Below, piece by piece: positions 1 through 8,262 of a DNA stretch of 64,000 nucleotides. A program made the position numbers and the translations under genes. Every line of letters begins with the position of its first letter. The first letter of the stretch is position 1. Where the stretch lies: NCBI RefSeq assembly GCF_042653545.1, contig NZ_JBHSIS010000020.1, positions 248,001 to 312,000 on the forward strand, read 5' to 3'. The notes under the pieces are model-generated. The model was given only the letters and a program-made list of their open reading frames with translations, ran no database searches and was not told where the DNA came from. The stretch is from Actinophytocola glycyrrhizae. GTDB lineage: Bacteria > Actinomycetota > Actinomycetes > Mycobacteriales > Pseudonocardiaceae.

Positions 1-800
1 TGGCCGTCGAGGAACCGGGCTACCCGCCTGCCCGCGAGCTGTTCGCCTCCCACGGCGCACACATGACCGGCGTGCCCGTCGACGCGGAAGGCATTGTCGT
101 GTCGGCACTTCCGGACGACACGCGTCTCGTGTACACGACGCCGTCGCACCAGTTCCCGCTCGGGCCGCCGATGTCGCTCGACCGCAGGACCGCGTTGCTG
201 GCGTGGGCGCGGCAGGCAGGCGCGGTGGTGATCGAGGACGACTACGACAGCGAGTTCCGGTTCGCCGACCGCCCGCTCGAACCACTGCACAGCCTCGACC
301 GCGGCGACCGGGTGCTCTACGTCGGATCGTTCTCGAAGACGATGCTGCCGATGCTGCGGCTCGGGTTCCTGGTCGCGCCACCGTCGTTGCTGCCCGCGCT
401 GCGGTCGGCGAAACGGCTCTCGGACCTGCAGACGGAGACCACGACACAGGGCGCCATGGCGGGGTTCATGGCCGACGGGCTGTTCGTGCGGCACCTGCGG
501 CGGTCGACGCGCGAGTACGCGGCGCGGCGGGCGCTGATCCTCTCGGTGCTGCGGCGGGACTTCGCGGACCGGCTCGAGGTGGTGCCGTCGACCGCCGGGC
601 TGCACCTCGCGGCGTGGCCGCGCGGCGAGGTGGACGTCGCGGCCCTGGTCGAGCGGGCCGCGGCGGCCGGGGTCGGGATCGCGGACCTGGCCGAGTACCA
701 CGGGTTCGGCGCGGGCCGTCCCGGGCTCGCGCTCGGCTACGGCCGGATCGGCACCGAACGGGTCGAAGAAGGGCTGAGACTGTTGGGTGAGGTGTGGTGA
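1..800 (+). CDS. MocR/PdxR-family transcriptional regulator, C-terminal part (cut by window edge)
   Basis: The coding frame is already open at base 3, so the 5' end lies outside the window. The visible part is a fold-type I aminotransferase domain as found in MocR/PdxR regulators, which join a GntR winged helix to this domain. Visible family motifs are VEEPGYP at the start, IEDDYDSEFR in the middle and the PLP-lysine motif SFSK, with the lysine codon at 336-338. The DNA-binding domain is not visible, so assignment rests on the aminotransferase part. Such proteins sense PLP or an amino-compound and often control adjacent metabolic genes. The next gene, an aldehyde dehydrogenase, starts within this stop codon and is probably co-transcribed. 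Confidence 0.88.
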   Translation, partial: AVEEPGYPPARELFASHGAHMTGVPVDAEGIVVSALPDDTRLVYTTPSHQFPLGPPMSLDRRTALLAWARQAGAVVIEDDYDSEFRFADRPLEPLHSLDRGDRVLYVGSFSKTMLPMLRLGFLVAPPSLLPALRSAKRLSDLQTETTTQGAMAGFMADGLFVRHLRRSTREYAARRALILSVLRRDFADRLEVVPSTAGLHLAAWPRGEVDVAALVERAAAAGVGIADLAEYHGFGAGRPGLALGYGRIGTERVEEGLRLLGEVW

Positions 801-2257
801 AGGTGTCGCTGGAGACCGTTCTGACCGCGGCGGACGCCGCGCGGGCGCCGTTCGCGGCGACGACGGCGAAGCTGCGGGCCGCCGCGCTGCGCCGGGTGGC
901 CGACGTGCTGGACGCGGCCGCGGGCGAGCTGGTGCCACTCGCGCACCTGGAGACGCACCTGCCGGAGAAACCCAGGCTCCACGCCGAGCTGGAGCGGACC
1001 ACGTTCCAGCTGCGGCTGCTCGCGGAGACGGTCGTCGAGGGCGGCTACCTGTCGGTCACCATCGACTCGCCGGACACCTGCTGGCCCGCGGGCGGGCGTG
1101 CCGACCTGCGCCGGATGCTGGTGCCGGCCGGGCCGGTCGCGGTGTTCGCGGCGTCGAACTTCCCGTTCGCCTTCGGCGTCGCGGGCGGTGACACGGCGGC
1201 CGCCCTCGCCGTCGGCTGCCCGGTGGTGCTCAAGGCCAGCCCCGGCCACCCGCTGCTGAGCGGCCGCGTCGGTGAGCTGGTGTCGGGCGCGCTGTCGTCG
1301 GCGGGCTTGCCGGACGGGGTGTTCGGGGTGGTGCACGGCGTCGAGGAGGGCCGGGCACTGGTCGTCGACCCCCGGATCAGGGCTGGTGCGTTCACCGGGT
1401 CGCGACAGGGCGGCCGGGCACTGTTCGACCTGGCCTGTTCGCGGCCGGACCCCATCCCGTTCCACGCGGAGATGGGCAGCGTGAACCCGGTGTTCGTGAC
1501 CGCGTCTGCGGCGGCCGAGCGGGCGGAGGGGATCGCGGAGGGCTACGTCGCGTCCTACACGCTCGGCGCGGGCCAGTTCTGCACGAAACCCGGCCTGGTG
1601 TTCGTGCCGGCGGCCGCGGCGGCCGACTTCGAGTCGCACGTCGCCGCCGCCCTGGCCGGGCACGTCGCCGCGCCGCTGCTGAACGACGGCATCACCGCCC
1701 GGTACACCGCAGAACTGGACACCCTGCGGTCGCACCCCGCGGTGCGGGTGCCGGTGGCGGGGGAGGGCGTCGCGCCGACGCTGCTCGGCTGCACCGCGGC
1801 CGACTTTCTCGCGGCCAGGGAGGAACTGCTGGTGGAGTGCTTCGGCCCGACGTCGATGGTGGTGCGGTACTCGTCGGCGGACGAGCTGCTGGCGTGCGCG
1901 CGGGCGTTCACCGGGGAGCTGTCCGCGGCCGTCCACGGCGCACCCGACGACGCGGAGGCCGGGCAGCTGGTCGCGCTGCTGACCGAACGGGTGGGCCGGG
2001 TGCTGTGGAACGACTGGCCGACCGGGGTGTCGGTGACGTACGCGATGCAGCACGGCGGGCCGTACCCGGCGACCACCATGCCGGGGCACACGTCGGTGGG
2101 CACCACGGCGCTGCGGCGGTTCCTGCGGCCGGTCGTCTACCAGAACATGCCGCAGGCGCTGCTGCCCGAGGTGCTGCGCGACGGCAACCCGCTCGAGGTG
2201 CCGCGAAGGGTCGACGGGGTGCTGAGCCGCCAGACCGCTCAGCGCCCGACCGCGTAG
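797..2257 (+). CDS. Aldehyde dehydrogenase, 2-ketoglutarate-semialdehyde dehydrogenase-like (NADP+)
   Basis: NAD(P)-dependent aldehyde dehydrogenase of about 486 residues, close to the KGSADH type that oxidises 2-oxoglutarate semialdehyde in sugar-acid or hydroxyproline breakdown. The nucleophile is the Cys in GAGQFCTKPG (about residue 262). The general-base Glu is in HAEMGSVNP (about 225), and the oxyanion Asn is in ASNFPF (about 121). A GTG at 797 overlaps the upstream stop; a GTG one codon earlier (794) is possible. GGGTGAGG at 785-792 is a suitable ribosome site. Tight coupling to the MocR-type gene suggests that regulator's ligand is upstream of this step. The 3' end overlaps the convergent gamma-glutamyltransferase gene by 19 bp. 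The substrate is inferred from sequence style only. Confidence 0.88.
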   Translation: MKVSLETVLTAADAARAPFAATTAKLRAAALRRVADVLDAAAGELVPLAHLETHLPEKPRLHAELERTTFQLRLLAETVVEGGYLSVTIDSPDTCWPAGGRADLRRMLVPAGPVAVFAASNFPFAFGVAGGDTAAALAVGCPVVLKASPGHPLLSGRVGELVSGALSSAGLPDGVFGVVHGVEEGRALVVDPRIRAGAFTGSRQGGRALFDLACSRPDPIPFHAEMGSVNPVFVTASAAAERAEGIAEGYVASYTLGAGQFCTKPGLVFVPAAAAADFESHVAAALAGHVAAPLLNDGITARYTAELDTLRSHPAVRVPVAGEGVAPTLLGCTAADFLAAREELLVECFGPTSMVVRYSSADELLACARAFTGELSAAVHGAPDDAEAGQLVALLTERVGRVLWNDWPTGVSVTYAMQHGGPYPATTMPGHTSVGTTALRRFLRPVVYQNMPQALLPEVLRDGNPLEVPRRVDGVLSRQTAQRPTA

Positions 2258-3993
2258 CCCTGCCTGCCCCTGGGGTTGGCGGCCGCGCGGAGCAGCCCGG
2301 TCTCGGTGTCGCGGGAGACCGCGGACATGCGTCCCAGCGACCAGCCGTCGACGATCTCGACGTCGTGGCCGCGCCTGCGCAGTTCGTCGGCGGCGGCCGC
2401 GGCACGCGCCTCGAGCAGCAGTTGCGTGCCGGTCTGCCGGGGGTAGAACGACGAGGCGAACGCGGTGGTGTGCCAGCTCGGCGAGTCGATCGCGGCCTGC
2501 AGGTCCATGCCGTGCACGGCGTGGTTGAGGAAGAACACCAGCTGCCACTGGTCCTGCTGGTCGCCGCCGGGGGTGCCGAACGACAACTGCGTGGCGTCGC
2601 GGATCGCGAAGGACGGCGACAGCGTGGTCCGTGGCCGCTTGCCCGGTGCGAGCGTGTTCGGCAGCCCCTCCTCCAGCCAGAACATCTGGGCCCGCGTGCC
2701 GAGGCAGAAGCCCAGCTCGGGGATCGTGGGGGAGCTTTGCAGCCAGCCACCGGACGGGGTCGCGGAGATGACGTTGCCCCACCGGTCGGCCACGTCGAGG
2801 TGGCAGGTGTCACCGCGGGTGGTGCCCTGCGGGGAGACCTCGAGTCCGCCCAGCGTCGGCTCGCCGATGCCGAGACCGGCAGGCCCGGCCTGCACGCCGC
2901 CTTCGCGCACGTAGCGGGGGAGCGTGCCGAGCCCGTTGCGCAGTGCGGGCCCGGCCCCGGGGCCGACGAGCCCTGCCCGCTCCGCGAGGTACGCCGGGTC
3001 GAGCAGCGCGGTGACGTCGGCGCCGTCGCCGAGGTGCGCGTCCCGGTCGGCGAACGCCAGCTTGGTGACCTCGACGACCCGGTGGATCTCGTCGGCGGAC
3101 GCCGCGGCGGGGTGATCGCCCAGCGCCGCCAGCATCGCGAGCTGCGACAGCAGGACCGGGCCCTGGCTCCACGCGCCGACCTTGTGGACCTGCCAGCCGA
3201 ACACGTCGTGGCGCACGGTCGGCTCGTAGCCCGGCCGCCACGCCGCGAGGTCGGCGCCGGTCAGCAGCCCGGCGTGCGGACGGCCGGAGTCGTCGACCAC
3301 TTCGGTGCGGCAGAAGGAGTCGACGGCCTCGGCGACGAAACCCTCGTACCAGGCGGTGACGGCGGCGTCGAGCTGCTTGTCCCGGTCACCGCCCGCGGCC
3401 TCGGCCTCCGCCACCAGCCTGCGGTAGGTGGCCGCGAGCGCCGGGTTGCGCACGAGCCCGCCGGGCGCGGGCGTCGGCAGCCAGAGGTCGGCTGAGGTGG
3501 GCCAGTGGGTGCGGAACAGCTGCTCGACGGCGGCGATCGTGTCCACCACGGCCGCAGCGACCGGATGCCCGTGCTCCGCGTACCCGATCGCGTAGCCCAG
3601 GACGTCCCCCAGGGGCATGGTGCCGTGGTCGCGCAGCAGTGTCAGCCAGGCGCCGACCGCGCCCGGCACGGTCGCCGCGAGCAGCCCCGTGCCCGGCACG
3701 AGGTCCAGCCCCAGCTGCCGGAACCGCTCGGCCGTGGCGGCCGCCGGCGCGACGCCCTGTCCACACAGGACGCGCGGGGTGGGGTCGGTGGCCGTGGTGA
3801 AGATCGCGGGCACCTCACCCCCCGGCCCGTTCATGTGCGGCTCGCACACGTGCAGCGTGAAGGCCGCCGCCGCGGCCGCGTCGAAGGCGTTGCCGCCGCG
3901 TTCGAGGACCGCCATGCCCGAGGACGAGGCGAGCCAGTGGGTGGAGGCCACCATGCCGAAGGTGCCCGCAAGCTCGGGACGGGTAGTGAACAC
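2239..3993 (-). CDS. Gamma-glutamyltransferase family protein
   Basis: An N-terminal-nucleophile hydrolase of 584 residues. Proteins of this family are made as a precursor that cleaves itself before a Thr, which becomes the nucleophile for hydrolysis or transfer of gamma-glutamyl groups. The likely cleavage Thr is in GDTCHLDV, about residue 396, followed by the family motif WGNVISATPSGG. The N-terminal part shows GMVAST and ERGGNAFDAA, also typical. No signal peptide or lipobox is visible, so it looks cytoplasmic, unlike classical periplasmic GGT. It may therefore act on a small-molecule conjugate or a cephalosporin-like amide and not on glutathione, which actinomycetes lack. It is convergent with the aldehyde dehydrogenase. 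Confidence 0.87.
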   Translation of the reverse strand: MFTTRPELAGTFGMVASTHWLASSSGMAVLERGGNAFDAAAAAAFTLHVCEPHMNGPGGEVPAIFTTATDPTPRVLCGQGVAPAAATAERFRQLGLDLVPGTGLLAATVPGAVGAWLTLLRDHGTMPLGDVLGYAIGYAEHGHPVAAAVVDTIAAVEQLFRTHWPTSADLWLPTPAPGGLVRNPALAATYRRLVAEAEAAGGDRDKQLDAAVTAWYEGFVAEAVDSFCRTEVVDDSGRPHAGLLTGADLAAWRPGYEPTVRHDVFGWQVHKVGAWSQGPVLLSQLAMLAALGDHPAAASADEIHRVVEVTKLAFADRDAHLGDGADVTALLDPAYLAERAGLVGPGAGPALRNGLGTLPRYVREGGVQAGPAGLGIGEPTLGGLEVSPQGTTRGDTCHLDVADRWGNVISATPSGGWLQSSPTIPELGFCLGTRAQMFWLEEGLPNTLAPGKRPRTTLSPSFAIRDATQLSFGTPGGDQQDQWQLVFFLNHAVHGMDLQAAIDSPSWHTTAFASSFYPRQTGTQLLLEARAAAAADELRRRGHDVEIVDGWSLGRMSAVSRDTETGLLRAAANPRGRQGYAVGR

Positions 3994-4091
3994 GTCGTTA
4001 CGTTTACGGGATCCGGCCGGTCCGGGGCAAGGTCATGCACCTCACCCCGGGCCCGGCCCCGTACTCTGACGTGGCGACACATCGACGCAGG

Positions 4092-4106
4092 TACCCCCTG
4101 TGGGTA
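4092..4106. promoter_or_regulatory. CsoR-type operator (TACCC-N5-GGGTA dyad)
   Basis: The sequence TACCCCCTGTGGGTA is an inverted repeat with TACCC/GGGTA arms and a C/G-rich centre. This is the hallmark of operators bound by copper-sensing CsoR/RicR repressors in actinobacteria. It lies 44 bp upstream of the CsoR-family start codon, which fits autoregulation. No copper exporter or chaperone gene is next to it in this window. Confidence 0.75.
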
Positions 4107-4149
4107 TGCTGGATGGTCGGACGTGGGACTCGGGCGAAAGGGAACGTCG

Positions 4150-4431
4150 ATGCGGGGCTACACCAGCGACAAGGACGGCTACCTCAAGCGCCTCCGCCGC
4201 ATCGAGGGGCAGATCCGCGGACTGCAGCGCATGGTCGAGAACGACGAGTACTGCATCGACGTGCTGACCCAGATCTCGGCGGCGACGAAGGCGTTGCAGG
4301 CCGTGTCGCTTGGATTGATGGACGAGCACCTGAAGCACTGTGTCGCGGCCGCGCTCGCGGACGGCGGCAAGGACGCGGACGAGAAGGTGCGCGAAGCTTC
4401 CGAGGCCATCGCACGGCTGGTCCGGTCCTAG
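4150..4431 (+). CDS. csoR: CsoR/DUF156-family metal-sensing repressor
   Basis: All-helical repressor of 93 residues. The metal ligands of copper-type CsoR are present as a Cys-His-Cys set: Cys in EYCIDVLTQ and His and Cys in DEHLKHCV. The DNA-contacting N-terminal helix reads KRLRRIEGQIRG, typical of the family. The ATG at 4150 follows AAAGGGAA with good spacing. A matching operator sits just upstream. In known systems Cu(I) binding releases the repressor from genes for copper export. Here the next gene downstream is only a decayed epoxide hydrolase fragment, so the regulon must be elsewhere or has been lost. Confidence 0.9.
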   Translation: MRGYTSDKDGYLKRLRRIEGQIRGLQRMVENDEYCIDVLTQISAATKALQAVSLGLMDEHLKHCVAAALADGGKDADEKVREASEAIARLVRS

Positions 4432-4454
4432 GTTCTGCCGCGAACCGCCACACC

Positions 4455-4730
4455 ACCGACACGGCGATCTACTGGTTCACCGGCACGTCCGCCTCACCTG
4501 CGCGGCTCTACCAGAAGAACGCGCACGCGCACCCGGCGGCCGAACCGGCCGCCGTGCCGATCGGGCTCGCCTCGTTCGCCGGGGACTTCACGTCGATCCG
4601 GCGGTTCGTCGACCGTGACCACGAGAACGTGGTGTCGTGGCACGAGTACACCATCGGTGGGCACTACGCGGCGCACCAGACGCCGGACGTGCTCGTCGCC
4701 GACGTCCGCGGGTTCTACGGTGACCTGCTC
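4455..4730 (+). pseudogene. Remnant of epoxide hydrolase, C-terminal about 92 residues
   Basis: Right after csoR one frame reads TDTAIYWFTGTSASPARLY, then RRFVDRDHENVVSW and GGHYAAHQTPDVLVADV. This is the C-terminal part of the microsomal-type epoxide hydrolases of actinomycetes, including the His of the catalytic triad in GGHYAA. There is no start codon, no N-terminal EHN domain, and no nucleophile region. The frame runs on past the natural end into unrelated sequence. The fragment is best explained by a deletion that removed the 5' two thirds of the gene and joined the rest to csoR. Confidence 0.75.
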
Positions 4731-4863
4731 ACCCCGGACGTCTGTCCCCTCGGGCCGTTCCGGTCTCGGCGAGCGTGGTTCCGGTACGTGGTCGTGCGTG
4801 CCGGGGCCACGCGCCGCCGCGGGTGCGGCGGACGGTGCCCGGTCGGCGCGTCTCATCCGCGTG

Positions 4864-5496
4864 TCAGCGGACGCCGCGCGGCCGGAACTGGATGCTGATC
4901 CTCGGGCCGACCGGTCTGGCCGTCTTCGGTACCGCGTGTTCCCAGGTGCGCTGGCACGAGCCGCCCATCACGATCAGGTCGCCGAGGCCGAGTGCGTAGC
5001 GGAGGGTCATGCCGCCGCCGCGCGGCCGGAGTAACAGGGCCCTCGGCGCGCCGACGGAGACGATCGCGACCATCGTGTCCTCGGTGCTGCCCCGGCCGAT
5101 GCGGTCACCGTGCCATGCGACGGAATCGCGGCCGTCGCGGTAGTAGCACAGGCCCGCGGTGCGGAACGGTTCGCCAAGTTCGGCCGCGTAGTGGTGGCTC
5201 AGCGCGTCGCGGGCCCTCGTCAGCACCGGGTCGGGCAGGGTCGTGTTCTCGTCGTAGAAGCTGAGCAGCCGGGGTACGTCGACGCTCCGGTCGTACATGC
5301 GGCGGCGTTCCGCTCGCCACGGCACGCCCGCCGCCAACCGGTCGAACAACGTGCCCGCGCCGGTGAGCCAGCCCGGCCGGACGTCCACCCACGCGCCGGC
5401 CGACAGCTCGGTGCGGCGGATCGGGGACAGGGGCCGGAGACCGACCTCGTCGAGGTCGTCGAGCAGTGATCCTTGGAGCGCGGACATGGCGACCAC
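4864..5496 (-). CDS. AlkB-like 2-oxoglutarate/Fe(II) dioxygenase
   Basis: A 210-residue dioxygenase of the AlkB family, which removes alkyl groups from damaged bases by oxidation with 2-oxoglutarate, O2 and Fe(II). The iron ligands are visible as HxD in AWHGDR and the distal His in WEHAVPKT. The 2-oxoglutarate-binding arginines appear in RISIQFRPR, matching the RxxxxxR signature of AlkB proteins. The N-terminal part PWRAERRRMYDRSVDVPRL resembles the nucleotide-recognition lid. A second start three codons in (MSALQG) is possible. A second alkylation-repair operon is present at 36-38 kb. Confidence 0.88.
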   Translation of the reverse strand: MVAMSALQGSLLDDLDEVGLRPLSPIRRTELSAGAWVDVRPGWLTGAGTLFDRLAAGVPWRAERRRMYDRSVDVPRLLSFYDENTTLPDPVLTRARDALSHHYAAELGEPFRTAGLCYYRDGRDSVAWHGDRIGRGSTEDTMVAIVSVGAPRALLLRPRGGGMTLRYALGLGDLIVMGGSCQRTWEHAVPKTARPVGPRISIQFRPRGVR

Positions 5497-5596
5497 AGTA
5501 CACGTATTTCGAACAGGTGAGCGAAGAGATTAGGCGGGCAGGTCGGTGGGTAGCCGCCCTACCGGGGAAGTCACGACGACGAAAGGGTGAGTGCGC

Positions 5597-6145
5597 ATGC
5601 CTGCGATCGAGGGCAAGAGGGTTGCCTTCCTGGCAACCGACGGCGTCGAGCAGGTCGAGCTCGACCGGCCATGGGAGGCGGTTACCGAGGCGGGTGGCCG
5701 CCCCGAGTTGGTGTCCCTCGAGGCCGGTGACATCCAGGCCTTCAACCACCTCGACAAGGGCGACACCAAACACGTCGACACGGCGATCGACGAGGCGAGC
5801 CCGGACTCCTACGACGCGCTCGTCCTGCCCGGCGGCGTGGCCAACGGCGACTTCGTCCGCGCAGACGAGCGGGCCGTGCGGTTCGTCCGCCGGTTCGCCG
5901 ACTCCGGCAAGCCGATCGCCGTGATCTGCCACGGCGGCTGGGTGCTCGCCGAGGCCGACGTCGTGCGCGGCAAGACGATGACGTCGTGGCCGAGTCTGAA
6001 GACCGACCTGCGCAACGCGGGTGCCACCTGGGTGGACCAGGAGGTCGTCACCGACAACGGCCTGGTCTCCAGTCGCAATCCCGGCGACCTCGACGCGTTC
6101 TGCGCCAAGGCGGTCGAGGAGATCGCGGAGGGCGTGCACGTCTGA
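5597..6145 (+). CDS. DJ-1/PfpI family protein (type 1 glutamine amidotransferase-like)
   Basis: A 182-residue protein of the PfpI/DJ-1 superfamily, similar to the general stress proteins of the YraA/YfkM type with deglycase or chaperone-like activities. The nucleophile elbow AVICHGGW carries the conserved Cys, and the acid residue is in the preceding GVEQVELDRP segment. The core reads VALVLPGG-like as DALVLPGGVANGDFV. The ATG at 5597 is preceded by GAAAGGG; a GTG at 5591 is also in frame. The stop overlaps the start of the next gene (TGATG), so the two are translationally coupled. The true substrate cannot be told from sequence. Confidence 0.87.
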   Translation: MPAIEGKRVAFLATDGVEQVELDRPWEAVTEAGGRPELVSLEAGDIQAFNHLDKGDTKHVDTAIDEASPDSYDALVLPGGVANGDFVRADERAVRFVRRFADSGKPIAVICHGGWVLAEADVVRGKTMTSWPSLKTDLRNAGATWVDQEVVTDNGLVSSRNPGDLDAFCAKAVEEIAEGVHV

Positions 6146-7113
6146 TGGCCCGCTTCGGCTACACCCTGATGACCGAGCAGGCCGGGCCCCGTGCGCTGGT
6201 GCGCCACGCACACGGGGCGGAGCGGGCCGGGTTCGACTTCGAGGTCATGAGCGACCACTACTCTCCGTGGCTGAGCGAGCAGGGGCATGCGCCGAACGCG
6301 TGGGCGACCCTCGGTGCGGTCACGCAGTCGACGGAACGTATCGAGCTCATGACCTACGTGACGTGCCCGATCATGCGGTACCACCCGGCCGTGGTCGCCC
6401 AGCAGGCGGCCACCGTGCAGTTGCTGTCCGGCAACAGGTTCACGCTCGGGCTCGGCGCGGGGGAGAACCTTAACGAGCACGTCGTGGGCCGCGGCTGGCC
6501 GCCGGTGAACGTGCGGCACGAGATGCTCGTCGAGGCGGTCGAGATCATCGCCGCGCTGTTCGACGGTGGCCACGTCAACTTCGCCGGTGACCACTTCCGG
6601 GTGGACTCGGCGAAGCTGTGGGACCTGCCGGACGTCCGCGTGCCGATCGCGGTCGCGGTGTCCGGCGGCCAGTCGGTGCGGCGGTTCGCCCCGCTGGCCG
6701 ACGCGATGATCGCCGTCGAGCCCGCTGCCGAGCTGTGCGAGGAGTGGGACCGCACCGCGAAGGCCGGCACGCGGAAGATCGCGCAGCTGCCGATCAGCTG
6801 GGACACCGACCGGGACGCGGCGATCACCCGCGCGCACGAGCAGTTCCGCTGGTTCGCCGGTGGCTGGAAGGTCAACGCCGAGCTGCCGGGGCCGGCCGGG
6901 TTCGCCGCGGCGACCCAGTTCGTCACGAAGGACGACGTCGCGGAGAACATCCCGTGCGGCGCCGACCCGGACGCGGTCGCGGCCGCGGTGAAACCCTTCC
7001 TGGACGCTGGTTTCACCGACGTCGCACTGGTCCAGATCGGCGGCGACCACCAGGAGCCGTTCTTCGCCGAAGCGAAGGAACGGATCCTGCCCGCGCTGCG
7101 CGCCCTGGGTTAG
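6145..7113 (+). CDS. LLM-class F420-dependent oxidoreductase (FGD-like, TIGR03557 type)
   Basis: A luciferase-like TIM-barrel oxidoreductase of 322 residues, resembling F420-dependent glucose-6-phosphate dehydrogenase. Visible family motifs are FEVMSDHYSPW near residue 30, TYVTCPIMRYHPAVVAQQAAT, and GNRFTLGLGAGENLNEH. The last is the conserved phosphate-binding region of this subfamily. Proteins of this type transfer hydride to or from coenzyme F420, a cofactor common in actinomycetes. The ATG overlaps the stop of the DJ-1/PfpI gene by one base, so the two form a small operon. The natural substrate is unknown. Confidence 0.88.
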   Translation: MARFGYTLMTEQAGPRALVRHAHGAERAGFDFEVMSDHYSPWLSEQGHAPNAWATLGAVTQSTERIELMTYVTCPIMRYHPAVVAQQAATVQLLSGNRFTLGLGAGENLNEHVVGRGWPPVNVRHEMLVEAVEIIAALFDGGHVNFAGDHFRVDSAKLWDLPDVRVPIAVAVSGGQSVRRFAPLADAMIAVEPAAELCEEWDRTAKAGTRKIAQLPISWDTDRDAAITRAHEQFRWFAGGWKVNAELPGPAGFAAATQFVTKDDVAENIPCGADPDAVAAAVKPFLDAGFTDVALVQIGGDHQEPFFAEAKERILPALRALG

Positions 7114-8243
7114 ACCGACTCGGCGAACTCGATCCGGTCGGTGGTCCACATCCGGGAGCGCTCGCTGAGGCTGAGGCCGATGCCCGGCTGGTCGGGGACG
7201 GCCACTGCGCCGTTCTCGACGGCCAGCTTCTCGTTGAACAGCGGCGCGAGCCAGTCGACGTGCTCGACCCACGCCCCGCCCGGGTAGGCGGCGGCGAGGT
7301 GGACGTGCAGCTCCGTCGCGAAGTGCGGGGCGAGCGTGAGGTGGTGCTGGTCGGCGAGGGCCGCGACGCGCAGGAACGGCGTGATGCCACCGATCGCGGC
7401 CACGTCCGGCTGCAGTACGGCGGCCGCGTCGGCGGTCATCAGCCGCCAGTGCTCGTCGACGCTGGTGAGCGTGGCGCCGGTCGCGATGGGGGTCGTCAGG
7501 GTGGCGGCGAGCGCGGCGTGGCCCTTCGTGTCGTGCGCGTCCAGCGGATCCGCCAGCCACTGCACGGAGAACTCGTCGAGGCGGCGGGCGTGCCTGCCCG
7601 CCTGGACGCGGTTCCACTGCTGGTCCGCGCAGGCGATCAGCGGCACGTCGTCGCCGAGCGCCTCGCGCACCGCGCGCATCCGCTCGACGTCGTGGGACAC
7701 CTCCTGCGCGCCGACCGCGATGCCGATGCCGCCCGCGCCCTGTGCCAGCGACCGCCTGGCGTTCTCGACGACCTTGTCGGCAGGCACCGAAAGAGATCCA
7801 CCGGACGTGGTGTAGCACGACACCGCGTCACGATGACTGCCCAGCAGCTTGGCCAGCGAGAGGTTGGCGCGCTTGGCCTTGAGGTCCCACAGTCCGACGT
7901 CGACGGCACCGATCGCCTGCGCGGCCAGCCCGGTGCGGCCCGCGGAGGCGCCCGCGGCGACGAGCTTCTCCCGGACCCGGCCGACGTCGTTGGGGTCCTC
8001 GCCGAGCAGCAGCGGGACGATCTCCTTGGCGTGCGCGTACAGGCCGGGCCCACCGGCCCTGGTGGCGTAGCTGAACCCGAGGCCCGCGTGACCGTCGGTG
8101 GTGCCGAGCTCGGCGAAGAGGAACGCCACCTCGGTCACCGGCTGCCGTCGCCCGGCCGCCACGTGTTCTTCGCTGATGGCGGGACTGAGCGGCAGATACA
8201 CCAGCGACAACCGGACTCGGTCTATTCGGTCTCCTGTGCGCAC
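7110..8243 (-). CDS. Talarate/galactarate dehydratase-like enolase-superfamily protein, probably catalytically inactive
   Basis: The chain of about 377 residues aligns along its full length with L-talarate/galactarate dehydratase. Shared stretches include AGGPGLYAHAKEI, LLGEDPNDV, ALWDMKAKRA-like GLWDLKAKRA, PHFATELHVHLAAAYP and the WLAPLFNEKL tail. The active site is altered. The expected KxK pair reads GIA, the first metal aspartate (VDANQQW in the active enzyme) reads ACADQQW, the second ligand in WIEEPLD reads WLADPLD, and the third in GEMLT reads GATLT. Only the barrel His (PHFA) remains. The active-enzyme motifs are recalled from the Salmonella protein, not searched. GTG at 8243 is chosen because an upstream ATG at 8291 would lie inside an operator palindrome. 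It overlaps the F420 oxidoreductase 3' end by 4 bp. Confidence 0.8.
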   Translation of the reverse strand: MRTGDRIDRVRLSLVYLPLSPAISEEHVAAGRRQPVTEVAFLFAELGTTDGHAGLGFSYATRAGGPGLYAHAKEIVPLLLGEDPNDVGRVREKLVAAGASAGRTGLAAQAIGAVDVGLWDLKAKRANLSLAKLLGSHRDAVSCYTTSGGSLSVPADKVVENARRSLAQGAGGIGIAVGAQEVSHDVERMRAVREALGDDVPLIACADQQWNRVQAGRHARRLDEFSVQWLADPLDAHDTKGHAALAATLTTPIATGATLTSVDEHWRLMTADAAAVLQPDVAAIGGITPFLRVAALADQHHLTLAPHFATELHVHLAAAYPGGAWVEHVDWLAPLFNEKLAVENGAVAVPDQPGIGLSLSERSRMWTTDRIEFAESV

Positions 8244-8262
8244 CTGGCTAACCCTATCGTGG

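Noticed and set aside
737..2782. Long minus-strand reading frame opposite the aldehyde dehydrogenase and gamma-glutamyltransferase genes
   Set aside because: It is Arg/Pro/Gly-rich and low in hydrophobic pattern, and lies opposite genes with clear families. High GC removes stop codons in such shadow frames.
5809..7818. Long minus-strand frame across the DJ-1/PfpI, F420 oxidoreductase and enolase-like genes
   Set aside because: No family signal, and it overlaps three well-supported genes. A shadow frame.
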